Positions 46,325 to 54,647 of a DNA stretch of 64,000 nucleotides are shown one piece after another. The position numbers and the translations under genes are program-made. Origin of the DNA: Acidisphaera sp. L21 (GTDB lineage Bacteria; Pseudomonadota; Alphaproteobacteria; Acetobacterales; Acetobacteraceae); contig NZ_LMUY01000074.1 in the NCBI RefSeq assembly GCF_009765685.1, positions 49,615 through 113,614 of the forward strand, read 5' to 3'. Within the stretch, counting starts at the first letter, position 1. The number at the start of each line of letters is the position of its first letter. A model generated the notes under the pieces. That model saw nothing but the letters and a program-made list of their open reading frames with translations, was not told where the DNA came from and searched no databases.

Positions 46325-46867
46325 TTGGCTATCGACCAGACCCGCCGCTTCGTTCCCGTCTCCATTGCCGTGCTCACCGTGTCCGACACGCGCACCGCCG
46401 CCAACGACACCTCCGGCGACACGCTGGCCGCCCGGGTGCAAGCCGCCGGTCACACACTGGCCGACCGTGCCATCGCCCGTGATGACGTTCCGGCCATCGA
46501 GGCCTATCTGCGCCGCTGGATCGCCGACCCGGCGGTCGATGTCGTCATCACCACCGGCGGGACCGGCATCACCGGCCGCGACGTAACCCCCGAAGCATTC
46601 GAGCGCGTGATGGAAAAGCGGATCGAGGGGTTCGGTGAGTTGTTCCGCATGATCAGCTTCAGCAAGATCGGCACCTCTACCATGCAATCCCGCGCGATCG
46701 GTGGCGTGGCCGGTGGGACGTATTTGTTTGCGCTACCCGGCAGCACCGGGGCGGTAAAGGATGGTTGGGACGATATCCTCGTCTCTCAACTCGACAGCCG
46801 CTTCCGCCCCTGCAACCTGGTGGAACTCATGCCCCGGTTGCAGGAACATCTGAACGCGGCCGAGTAG
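46325..46867 (+). CDS. moaB: Molybdenum cofactor biosynthesis protein MoaB
   Basis: A 180-residue MoaB/MogA-fold protein. I place the start at TTG 46325, since AAGGAGG (46313-46319) lies 5 bases upstream; a TTG at 46310 has no such site. Motifs: VSIAVLTVSDTRTAANDTSG, VITTGGTGITGRDVTPEAFE and FGELFRMISFSKIGTS. It adenylylates molybdopterin. It follows slt in one operon and ends 4 bases before the convergent dgt stop. Cofactor synthesis here makes the broken modBC remnant at 14525-14883 notable. Confidence 0.92.
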   Translation: MAIDQTRRFVPVSIAVLTVSDTRTAANDTSGDTLAARVQAAGHTLADRAIARDDVPAIEAYLRRWIADPAVDVVITTGGTGITGRDVTPEAFERVMEKRIEGFGELFRMISFSKIGTSTMQSRAIGGVAGGTYLFALPGSTGAVKDGWDDILVSQLDSRFRPCNLVELMPRLQEHLNAAE

Positions 46868-46871
46868 AAGG

Positions 46872-48041
46872 TCAGCCGGGCACGGACAGATCCGTCAGCC
46901 GCCGATGCTCGTCCACGGCGAAGCGATCGGTCATCCCGGCGATGTAATCCCCCACCGTCAGCGCCGCTCGCCGTGGGTCCGACTCACCAGCCCGGCCGCG
47001 CCATTCATCCGGCAGGGTTGATACGTCCTCCACCAGGAGGTGGAACAGATGCTCGGTGACCCGGCGCGCCTTCGCGGTCATCCGGTTCACTCGCCAATGC
47101 CGGTACATCCGCGCCAGCAAAAAATCCTTGATCGCCCGGTTGGCATCCCCCATCGCCGGGCTGAAGGCGACCACGGGGTGCTTGGACCGGCGCACCGCGT
47201 TGCAATCTGCCGGGTCCAGCTTAGTCAGCCGACGCTTCGTCTCGGTCGCGAGGTCGGTCGCTAGCTGGTTGATCACCCGGCGGATCGTCTCGTGCCGCAG
47301 CCGGGGCGGCGGGACGTCCAGGCTGGACAGCCGGGCCTCCCGCAGCGCGTCGCCCACGATCGGCAGGTGACTGATCTCCTCCGGCCCGAACAGCCCGGCG
47401 CGCATGCCGTCGTCCAGATCGTGGCTGTGATACGCGATGTCGTCTGCCGCGGCGGCAATCTGCGCCTCGACCCCCGGCTGGGTGTGCAAATCCAGCTTAT
47501 GGCGAGCGTCGTACTCGACGATGTAAGGCGGCGGCTTGGACAGCGGGCCGTTATGCTTGGCCAGCCCCTCGAGCGTCTCCCACGTCAGGTTCAGCCCGTC
47601 GAACGCGGCGTAGCGGCTTTCCAGCAAGGTCACGATCCGCATCGCCTGGGCGTTGTGGTCGAACCCGCCCCAGGCCTTCATGCCCCGGTTCAGCCCTTCC
47701 TCCCCCGCATGGCCAAACGGCGGATGGCCGAGGTCGTGCGCCAAGGCCAGCGCTTCCGTCAGGTCCTCATCGACCTGTAATTCCCGCGCCAGCGACCGTG
47801 CGATCTGCGCCACCTCGATCGTGTGCGTCAGCCGGGTGCGAAAATAATCGCCCTCGTGATTGACGAAGACCTGCGTCTTATATTGCAGCTTGCGGAAGGC
47901 GGACGAGTGGATGATCCGGTCGCGATCCCGCTGCCAGGGGCTGCGCGTTGGCGCCTCCGGTTCCGGGTGCAGCCGCCCACGGGCGGTTTCGGGCCGAACG
48001 GCGTAGGGTGCGAGGGCCATGCTCCGGCGTAGCACTCGCAT
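46872..48041 (-). CDS. dgt: Deoxyguanosinetriphosphate triphosphohydrolase-like protein
   Basis: A 389-residue HD-domain enzyme. The ATG at 48041 is preferred, as longer starts would overlap erpA on the other strand. It shows RDRDRIIHSSAFRKLQYKTQ, the HD motif in LTHTIEVAQIARSLA and ALAHDLGHPPFGHAGE, DDIAYHSHDLDDGM and the usual C-terminus. It breaks dNTPs into deoxynucleoside and triphosphate. It is divergent from erpA with only 44 bases between starts. Confidence 0.93.
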   Translation of the reverse strand: MRVLRRSMALAPYAVRPETARGRLHPEPEAPTRSPWQRDRDRIIHSSAFRKLQYKTQVFVNHEGDYFRTRLTHTIEVAQIARSLARELQVDEDLTEALALAHDLGHPPFGHAGEEGLNRGMKAWGGFDHNAQAMRIVTLLESRYAAFDGLNLTWETLEGLAKHNGPLSKPPPYIVEYDARHKLDLHTQPGVEAQIAAAADDIAYHSHDLDDGMRAGLFGPEEISHLPIVGDALREARLSSLDVPPPRLRHETIRRVINQLATDLATETKRRLTKLDPADCNAVRRSKHPVVAFSPAMGDANRAIKDFLLARMYRHWRVNRMTAKARRVTEHLFHLLVEDVSTLPDEWRGRAGESDPRRAALTVGDYIAGMTDRFAVDEHRRLTDLSVPG

Positions 48042-48085
48042 CGGTGCCTCTTCAATCGGGGGCGCGGTTACCCTATGTTCACGCC

Positions 48086-48418
48086 ATGGAACAAGCATTC
48101 GCCGTCAGCGCCCGAGCCGCCGAGCAGATCGCCGCAATCGTGGCCGCACAAGCCCGCCCCGCCGCCCTGCGCGTGGCGGTGCTGGCCGGCGGGTGCAGTG
48201 GCTTCCAATACAAGTTCGAACTGGACGAAATCGTCCAGCCGGACGATCTGATCGTCGAATCCGGCACCGCCCGCGTCCTGGTCGACCCGGCCAGCCTGGA
48301 CCTGCTCGCTGGTTCGCAACTCGACTACACCGACGAGCTGATGGGCAGCCACTTCACCGTGCGCAACCCGAACGCCACCAGCGCCTGCGGCTGCGGGACC
48401 AGCTTCGCCGTCGACTGA
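48086..48418 (+). CDS. erpA: A-type iron-sulfur carrier protein (ErpA/HesB family)
   Basis: A 110-residue protein starting at ATG 48086. The three iron-sulfur ligands are visible: Cys in VLAGGCSGFQYKFELDE and the pair in SACGCGTSF near the end. It delivers clusters to apo-proteins. It is 9 bases upstream of an xth gene and shares the short divergent promoter region with dgt. Confidence 0.92.
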   Translation: MEQAFAVSARAAEQIAAIVAAQARPAALRVAVLAGGCSGFQYKFELDEIVQPDDLIVESGTARVLVDPASLDLLAGSQLDYTDELMGSHFTVRNPNATSACGCGTSFAVD

Positions 48419-48427
48419 TCCCAGACC

Positions 48428-49201
48428 GTGAAGATCGCCACCTGGAACGTCAACTCGGTCCGTATACGCGAGCCGCATGTGTGTCGCTGGCTGCAACGCG
48501 TCGAACCCGACGTGCTGTTGCTGCAAGAGATCAAGTGCGAGGAAAAGCAATTCCCCGCCCCGGCGTTCAAGGCGCTCGGCTACGATAGCGTGGTCGCCGG
48601 GCAGAAATCCTACAATGGCGTCGCCATCCTCAGCCGCATCCCGCTGGACGTGCACCACGTTACCCTGCCGGGCTTGCCGCCCGAGGATGCGCAGGCGCGG
48701 TATCTGGAGATCGCGGCCGCGGGCGTGACGATCGGCAATTTATACCTGCCGAACGGTAATTCGGGCGGCGAGGCTGGATTTGCCTACAAAATGGCCTGGA
48801 TGGATCGGCTGGCCGACCGCGCGCAGGCGCTGTTGGATTCGGACACGCCGTTCGTGCTGGCCGGCGATTACAACGTGGCGCCAGCCGACGTGGACTACGC
48901 CACGGGCACGCTGCCCACCGACGACGCGCTGGTCCGGCCGGAAACCCGGGCCCGCTTCCGCCGCATGCTGTGGGCCGGGCTGACGGACGCGGTGCGCGTC
49001 ACCACCCCAACCGGACCGATCTATACCTTCTGGGACTATCAGGGCGGCGCCTTCCAGCGCGATCGCGGCCTACGGATAGACCACGCTCTGCTGTCCCCCG
49101 TCATGGCCGACCGTTTGATTTCGGCGGCACCCGACAAGAATGTACGTGCGGAGGACCAACCCTCCGACCATGTGCCGGTACTCGTCACGTTCGAGGATTA
49201 G
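48428..49201 (+). CDS. xthA: Exodeoxyribonuclease III
   Basis: A 257-residue EEP-fold nuclease starting with GTG. Motifs are KIATWNVNSVRIREPHV, LLLQEIKCEEKQFP (metal-binding Glu), YNGVAILSRIPL, VLAGDYNVAPADVDY, LRIDHALLSP and QPSDHVPVLV. It acts in AP-site repair. It is a paralog of the gene at 6412-7218 and closer to the common alphaproteobacterial XthA. It lies between erpA and a small SLT gene. Confidence 0.93.
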   Translation: MKIATWNVNSVRIREPHVCRWLQRVEPDVLLLQEIKCEEKQFPAPAFKALGYDSVVAGQKSYNGVAILSRIPLDVHHVTLPGLPPEDAQARYLEIAAAGVTIGNLYLPNGNSGGEAGFAYKMAWMDRLADRAQALLDSDTPFVLAGDYNVAPADVDYATGTLPTDDALVRPETRARFRRMLWAGLTDAVRVTTPTGPIYTFWDYQGGAFQRDRGLRIDHALLSPVMADRLISAAPDKNVRAEDQPSDHVPVLVTFED

Positions 49202-49214
49202 CTGGTTCGTGACG

Positions 49215-49997
49215 ATGGTTCGATCGCTTCTGCACGGCCTGCTGGGCCTGATGGCGCTGCCCGCGGCGGCGCTTGCCGCCACCCCATCGGCTCCGCCCCC
49301 GCCGAATTGGCTGCAAGTACAGAGCGCGCAGTGCGAGGCTGCCATCTCGGCTGCCGAGACGAAGTATGGCTTGCCCCACGCCCTGCTGGGCAGCATCGCC
49401 AAGGTGGAAAGCGGCCGGCCAATCACCGGCATGGGCGACATACGCGCTTGGCCATGGACCATCAATGCGGACGGCACGGGGTTGTTCCTGGACAGCAAAG
49501 CCGCCGCGATTGCGTGGGTGAACCATGCCCAGGCGACCGGGCAGCATCACTTCATCGATGTCGGTTGCATGCAGGTGGATCTGCCGATGCATCCCACCGC
49601 ATTCCACAACCTGGACGAGGCGTTCGACCCGGTGATCAACGCCGATTATGCCGCGCGCTACCTGCGGTCCCTGCAGACCGAGGCGAAGGGCGATTGGAAC
49701 GTTGCAGTCGGCCTGTATCACTCGCACACGCCGGATCTTGCGGCAGATTACCGCAACCGCGTGGCGGCAGTGGGCGCTGGAATTTTGACGGGGATCGGAG
49801 GACCCGAACCGCTCTACGCCCGTGCCATCCGGCAGGGCAATCTACGCCTAGCGTTGGCCGGCGGCGGTATTCTGCAGATAAACGTGCGTCGCCAGCCACG
49901 GCTGCGCCCACAAAGGGTGATGTCGCGCTGTCAAATCGCTGCGGTTTTGAACCCGCTGCTGGCTCGCAAGGTCACAGGCTGCGGCCAGCGGGGTTGA
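49215..49997 (+). CDS. Small lytic transglycosylase-like exported protein
   Basis: A 260-residue exported protein. A signal peptide (MVRSLLHGLLGLMALPAAAL, to LAA) follows the ATG at 49215; a GTG at 49209 is also possible. It has an SLT-like domain: CEAAISAAETKYGLPHALLG, the likely catalytic Glu in SIAKVESGRPI, PWTINADGTGLFLDS, DVGCMQVDLPMH and AARYLRSLQTE. The DVGCMQVDLPMH block replaces the usual GLMQ loop and is typical of the short SLT proteins found beside transfer or flagellar genes. The C-terminal ~60 residues are basic and unmatched. It is co-directional, 13 bases after xthA. Confidence 0.82.
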   Translation: MVRSLLHGLLGLMALPAAALAATPSAPPPPNWLQVQSAQCEAAISAAETKYGLPHALLGSIAKVESGRPITGMGDIRAWPWTINADGTGLFLDSKAAAIAWVNHAQATGQHHFIDVGCMQVDLPMHPTAFHNLDEAFDPVINADYAARYLRSLQTEAKGDWNVAVGLYHSHTPDLAADYRNRVAAVGAGILTGIGGPEPLYARAIRQGNLRLALAGGGILQINVRRQPRLRPQRVMSRCQIAAVLNPLLARKVTGCGQRG

Positions 49998-50004
49998 TCC
50001 CCGC
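49988..50004. terminator. Possible hairpin between the SLT gene and rpmG
   Basis: GCGGGG and CCCCGC pair around a TTGAT loop, overlapping the SLT stop codon and lying 28 bases from the convergent rpmG stop. The stem is short and lacks a T-run. Confidence 0.35.
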
Positions 50005-50031
50005 GGCGCAGCAGCATCGAATTCGCCGAGA

Positions 50032-50199
50032 CTACTTGATCTTGGCTTCCTTGAACGGCACGTGCTTGCGAACGACCGGGTCGTACTTGCTCAGTTCGAG
50101 CTTGCCGGTCGCGGAGCGGGCATTCTTCTTCGTGACGTAGAAATAGCCCGTGTCGGCGGTGGAGACGAGACGGATCTGGACGACGTTGGACTTGGCCAT
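50032..50199 (-). CDS. rpmG: Ribosomal protein bL33
   Basis: A 55-residue 50S protein read on the minus strand from ATG 50199 to TAG. It begins [20 protein letters not shown] and continues [20 protein letters not shown], the standard L33 sequence. It has no cysteines, so it is the zinc-free form, in contrast to the zinc-ribbon L32 at 28412. Confidence 0.96.
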   Translation of the reverse strand: MAKSNVVQIRLVSTADTGYFYVTKKNARSATGKLELSKYDPVVRKHVPFKEAKIK

Positions 50200-50360
50200 A
50201 GTGCTTCTCTGCTGGTAGGCGATATGCCGTAGCCGCGGAAAATGCGCATGCCGGGCCGCCGGGTCAAGTCCGACGTGCCCCTGCCATTGGGGAAACCCGT
50301 TCTCAGATCCTTAACAGATCACTGCCTACCCTGCCCCGATCGTTTCAGCAGGAGGCTGAA

Positions 50361-53300
50361 CTGCGTACCCAAAATGGGGCTGCGGCCCAACAGACCTACC
50401 GTCAGGCCTCGCCGATCCAGGGCTTCCTGCGAGCCAAATACCAGGAAGGCTGCGCGCTACAGGCCAAGGGCCGGCATGAGGATGCAGCTGCCGCCTTCAC
50501 CGCCGCCATCGCCGCCGCCCCCGATTTCGCCGACGCGCTGCAGAACCTTGGTTTCTGCATGTTCTCCCTCGGCCGATTCGGCGAGGCCGCTAGAGCCTCG
50601 GCCAAGCTAACGCAGCTGCGTCCGCGCGACGCCGGGGCACATTTCAACCTCGGTATGGCCCTGCTGTCGAATAACCGGCCGGAGGAAGCAGTGTCTGTCC
50701 TGCAAACCGCTATCCGGCTGGATAGCAAGCAAGCCAAGCACCACCACGCCCTAGGCCGTGCCCTGTCGGTCACGAACCGCAAGCCGGAAGCCGCCGCCGC
50801 CATGATTAAGGCGACGGAACTGGACCCCGAGGACGTCGCATCCCTCCTCGCCCTGTCAGCCATCCTGATCGAGACGGGCGAACTGAACGCAGCCGTCGGC
50901 GCGGCGCTGACGGCAATCCAGAAGCAGCCCGAGAATGGCCGCGCCCACGGCAACCTGGCCAGCGCGCTGCACGAGTTAGGCAAGACGGCAGAGGCATTGC
51001 CGCCCGCTCGCGCTTGCGTGCGTCTATCCCCTGGTAATGCCGGTGCATTCGCCACGCTGGGCGCTATTCTGTACACGCTGGGGCACCATGCGGAGGCGCT
51101 GGAGCGATCCCGTCAGGCTCTCCGCATCACCCCGTCGCTGTATCAGGCACGGATGAATGAGGCTCTGGCGCTCGAAGCATTGGGCCAGCTGGAGGAGGCC
51201 GAGATCGCCGGTAGAGCCGCCATTGAACTGGCCCCGGCCGACAACCCCGACACCCGGCATAACTTGGCCGCGATGCTGCTCGCATCCGGCCGCTTGGGCG
51301 ATGAGACCTGGGCGCTATACGATTGCCGGCTGCGCCTGAACGCGAATCTGCGCCGCCTGGCCGACAAGCCGCGGTGGCAGGGCGAGGACATCGCCGGCAA
51401 GACCATCCTAATCCATTGCGAACAAGGCTTCGGCGACACTATCCAGTTCCTGCGCTACGCCCCGATGGTCACCGCGCTTGGGGCCCGGGTCATCCTGGTG
51501 GTCCAGCCCGAGCTGCACAGCCTGCTGAAAGATCTGCCCGGGGTGCACGCTGTCATCCCCGCCGGCACGGACATGCCGCCGCACGATGCATTCTGCCCGT
51601 TGTTGAGCGTACCGCGCGCCTTTGGCACGACGCTGGACACGATCCCATCCGGCGCCGCCTATATTCAGCCACCCGCCGACCGTATCGCGCAGTGGCAATT
51701 GCCGGACGCGCCGGGTTTGAAAGTGGGCCTGGTTTGGGCCGGCAGCACCGTCTTCGTCCACGACACCGCCCGCTCGGTCGCGCCGGAGCTCCTGGCTCCG
51801 CTGGCGACCGTCCCCGGCGTCGAATTCCACAGCCTGCAGAAGCCCGTACGCGACATCGACAGCCTTCCCGTGATCGACCGCATGGCAGAGGCGAAGGATT
51901 TCGCCGATACGGCTGCCATCATCGCCGGGCTGGACTTGGTGATTTCCGTGGATTCCGGCGTGGCGCATCTGGCTGCCGCTATGGGAAAGGAAGTCTGGTT
52001 GCTGTCCCGCTTCGTCGGTTGCTGGCGCTGGCTGCGCAATCGGGCTGACTCCCCGTGGTATCCGACCATGCGGGTCTTCGGGCAATCCGCGCCGAACGAC
52101 TGGACCGGCGTGATCGACCGCGTGCGCATCGCCCTGGCCGAACGCGTGGGCCAGCCCATGCCGCACCAACCCGCCGCCACGGTCCGCCAACCGGTCCCGA
52201 ACGCGCTGGCTGGCCTGTGTCTACCCGCCGACGCCCCTCGCACCATCGTCGCCATCGTCGGCGACAACGAGAACGGCACACTGCGCACCGTCTCGCAGGA
52301 TTTCATGGGTCTACTGCCGGCCCACGGCTTCGACCCGCATGTGATCGAGCTCTCGGACCCAATCTGGCTGGATAGGTTGGGTAGCCTGCTGCAAAACGGT
52401 GTGCTGTTCGCCTGGGGCGCGGCTGGCGCAGGCGCCCGGCTGCCGCACCCGGAGGGGCTGCTCTGGGAGACGCTTCGCGTGCCGTTCATCTCGGTGCTGG
52501 CCGACTCGCCATGCTGGATGCCGGCGAACCATCACGTGCCATCCCGCTACATCGCCAACGGCTACGTCTATCGCGACTGGCTGACCATGCAGCGCCGCCT
52601 GATTCAATCGCCGCAGATCTCCAGCCTGCTGCCGCATGGCGTACTGCCCAACCCGGACCGCGACACGGTGCCGTGGTCGAGGCGGCGCAATCGCATGGTG
52701 TTCGTCAAAACCGGCTGCGACCCCGCGCAGCACGAGGCGGAATGGGCCGCCCTGCCCGCACGCTTCCGCACCGTCGTAGCCGAGTCAGCCACCGCCTGCC
52801 TCAAACAACCCGTGGGCGACATCAGCGAAACGGTGCTGCGTTGCATGGCGGCGCATGATCTCTACGTGGAAAAGCGGCCGGACATCCTGTTCGCCCTCAT
52901 GCGCCATGTGGACGTCTACGTGCGCGACGTCCGCTCAAGCAATCTGGTGACGGCACTGCTCGACCTACCTGTGGACATCTTGGGCCGTGGCTGGGACCAT
53001 CTGGCAGCCAAGGGCGGCCGGGCGGAGTTCCACGCCCCGGTCGATGCCTCCGCCCTGCCCGGCATCTACGCCGACACGCAATTCCTGCTAAACACCATGC
53101 CGAACGTCTCCGCCGGCACGCACGAGCGGGTGGCCGCCGGGTTCGACGCAAAATGCTGCGTGGTGACGAATGAGAACGCCGAGATGAAGGCCCGCTTCAG
53201 CGCACTGCCCAGCTATTTCGGCATCGATACCGAAGCTGCCAACCTGCCCGATCGCCTAGCCGCGCTGTTCCACGACACACATTGCTACGACGACGATCTG

Positions 53301-53417
53301 GAACCGGCCGTCGAGATCGCGCGCACTGAGTTCAGCCCGGAGGGCTTCATGCGTGGCCTGATCGATCTGGCGCTGGAAATGCGCAGCGCCGCCTCGTTCG
53401 CGGCGTTCGGATACTGA
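50361..53417 (+). CDS. TPR protein with two glycosyltransferase-like domains
   Basis: A protein of about 1018 residues. In-frame TPR sequence (YQEGCALQAKGRHEDAAAAF) extends well upstream of the first ATG (50559). A CTG at 50361 lies 5 bases after a perfect AGGAGG (50350-50355) and is my preferred start. Residues 30-300 are TPRs. Residues 350-600 resemble GT9/GT41-like transferases (HCEQGFGDTIQFLRYAPMV, LKVGLVWAGS, LVISVDSGVAHLAAAMGKEV). Residues 625-1018 resemble a CgeB-like glycosyltransferase with VSAGTHERVAAGFDAKCCVV. A role in glycosylating a surface protein or flagellin is possible but not shown. Confidence 0.78.
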   Translation: MRTQNGAAAQQTYRQASPIQGFLRAKYQEGCALQAKGRHEDAAAAFTAAIAAAPDFADALQNLGFCMFSLGRFGEAARASAKLTQLRPRDAGAHFNLGMALLSNNRPEEAVSVLQTAIRLDSKQAKHHHALGRALSVTNRKPEAAAAMIKATELDPEDVASLLALSAILIETGELNAAVGAALTAIQKQPENGRAHGNLASALHELGKTAEALPPARACVRLSPGNAGAFATLGAILYTLGHHAEALERSRQALRITPSLYQARMNEALALEALGQLEEAEIAGRAAIELAPADNPDTRHNLAAMLLASGRLGDETWALYDCRLRLNANLRRLADKPRWQGEDIAGKTILIHCEQGFGDTIQFLRYAPMVTALGARVILVVQPELHSLLKDLPGVHAVIPAGTDMPPHDAFCPLLSVPRAFGTTLDTIPSGAAYIQPPADRIAQWQLPDAPGLKVGLVWAGSTVFVHDTARSVAPELLAPLATVPGVEFHSLQKPVRDIDSLPVIDRMAEAKDFADTAAIIAGLDLVISVDSGVAHLAAAMGKEVWLLSRFVGCWRWLRNRADSPWYPTMRVFGQSAPNDWTGVIDRVRIALAERVGQPMPHQPAATVRQPVPNALAGLCLPADAPRTIVAIVGDNENGTLRTVSQDFMGLLPAHGFDPHVIELSDPIWLDRLGSLLQNGVLFAWGAAGAGARLPHPEGLLWETLRVPFISVLADSPCWMPANHHVPSRYIANGYVYRDWLTMQRRLIQSPQISSLLPHGVLPNPDRDTVPWSRRRNRMVFVKTGCDPAQHEAEWAALPARFRTVVAESATACLKQPVGDISETVLRCMAAHDLYVEKRPDILFALMRHVDVYVRDVRSSNLVTALLDLPVDILGRGWDHLAAKGGRAEFHAPVDASALPGIYADTQFLLNTMPNVSAGTHERVAAGFDAKCCVVTNENAEMKARFSALPSYFGIDTEAANLPDRLAALFHDTHCYDDDLEPAVEIARTEFSPEGFMRGLIDLALEMRSAASFAAFGY

Positions 53418-53427
53418 CCGTGGGGCG

Positions 53428-54279
53428 TTAGGCAACACCATATTTGCGGAACCAGGCGTGCATCTTCTCCCACCCATCCATGGCGGCATCGCGCACGTAG
53501 CTGGGGCGATAATCGGCGTGAAAGGCGTGGGCGGCGGTGGGATATTCGATGATCTCGACCGCATTGCCGCTGGTGCGGGCGACGGCCGCCGCAGCCTCCA
53601 CCGCAGGGGGCGGAATGCCCGGGTCCCTCGCGCCGTACAGGCCTAGCACCGGGCACTTGATGGTGGCGGCCACGTCCATCACGGATTGCGGCTGCAATGG
53701 GTTTGGATCCCCGCCGACCGGGCCATACCAAGCCACCGCCGCCTTCAGTTTCGGGTTGTGCGTGGCATACAGCCACACCGCCCGGCCGCCGCGGCAAAAC
53801 CCGGTAATGCCCAGCCGGTTGGAATCACCGGCATTGTCGTAGGCCCAGGATGCCAGCGCATCGATGTCGGTCATCACGGTCGCATCCGGCGCACGACCGA
53901 CGATGGCCATGATGTCCTTCATGTCGGTCACCTTCGACAGATCACCTTGGCGGGCATACAATTCCACCGTCACGGCGCAGTAGCCGAGCTTAGCCAGCCG
54001 GCGGCAAGTGTCTTTGATGTATTCGTGCACGCCGAACACTTCCTCCACCACGACCACGGTGGGAAATGGGCCGTTGCCGACCGGCCTTGCGAAATAGCCG
54101 GGCAGCGTGCCGTCGGAAACCGGCACCTGCATTTCGCCGGCAACAAGGCCATCGGAATTGGTGTGGATCGCCTGCGCCTCCACCCGTTCAGTCGCCATGG
54201 TGAAGCCGGCGATCAGGCTCGTCATCATGAAGCCACGCCGGGCGAGCGGTGCCGGCATCAGTCCCTGCAGACCATCCAT
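53428..54279 (-). CDS. Dienelactone hydrolase family protein, exported
   Basis: A 283-residue alpha/beta hydrolase with a twin-arginine-like signal (LARRGFMMTSLIAGFTMA). The triad is Cys in LGITGFCRGGRAVW, Asp in LYGARDPGIPP and His in TAAHAFHADYRPSY. VVVVEEVFGVHEYIKDTCRR supplies the conserved Glu. DLH enzymes open lactones or cleave esters; here it acts outside the cytoplasm. A good ribosome-binding GGGGGAG precedes the ATG. It is convergent with the TPR glycosyltransferase gene. Confidence 0.88.
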   Translation of the reverse strand: MDGLQGLMPAPLARRGFMMTSLIAGFTMATERVEAQAIHTNSDGLVAGEMQVPVSDGTLPGYFARPVGNGPFPTVVVVEEVFGVHEYIKDTCRRLAKLGYCAVTVELYARQGDLSKVTDMKDIMAIVGRAPDATVMTDIDALASWAYDNAGDSNRLGITGFCRGGRAVWLYATHNPKLKAAVAWYGPVGGDPNPLQPQSVMDVAATIKCPVLGLYGARDPGIPPPAVEAAAAVARTSGNAVEIIEYPTAAHAFHADYRPSYVRDAAMDGWEKMHAWFRKYGVA

Positions 54280-54312
54280 TCTACCACTCCCCCGCGTGTT
54301 GTCGGCATAGGC

Positions 54313-54537
54313 TCAGGCCATTGCAACCTTCAGATTCGCGTCGACCTTGGACAGGATGGTTTGGGTACTGAGGTAAGGCTGATCCTTGCCGATCAGCACC
54401 GCCAGGTCCTTGGTCATAAACCCGCTGTCGACGGTCGCAATGCAAATCTTTTCCAGCGTCTCGGCGAAGGCGATCACGTCGGGCGTTTTCACCTTGATCT
54501 TGGCCACAAGCGTCCTCGGATAGTTGTTTTTGCCCAC
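54313..54537 (-). pseudogene. C-terminal remnant of NADP isocitrate dehydrogenase
   Basis: A frame of 74 codons (nominal GTG start) reads TPDVIAFAETLEKICIATVD, then SGFMTKDLAVLIGKDQPYLS and ends VDANLKVAMA. This matches the last ~55 residues of the eukaryote-like NADP-dependent isocitrate dehydrogenase common in alphaproteobacteria (LEKxCxxTVExGFMTKDLAxLIGxDQxWLTT...ENLKKAMA). The preceding ~20 codons do not. The catalytic domain is absent. It may be a relic of a lost or duplicated icd gene, or a small protein evolved from it. Confidence 0.65.
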
Positions 54538-54647
54538 CTACCGCGCGCTGGACCATCGCACCAGCACCTTGCCGCAGCAAGCCACCAGGGCATATTCGCT
54601 CGCATCCCTCACCCCTTCGGCGCTACGTGAAGGGGAAAGGATCCGCT

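Noticed and set aside
50242-50610. A plus-strand ATG frame at the start of the TPR-glycosyltransferase gene
   Set aside because: Its translation is Arg/Pro-rich and out of phase with the TPR repeats; it would matter only if a frameshift were proven.
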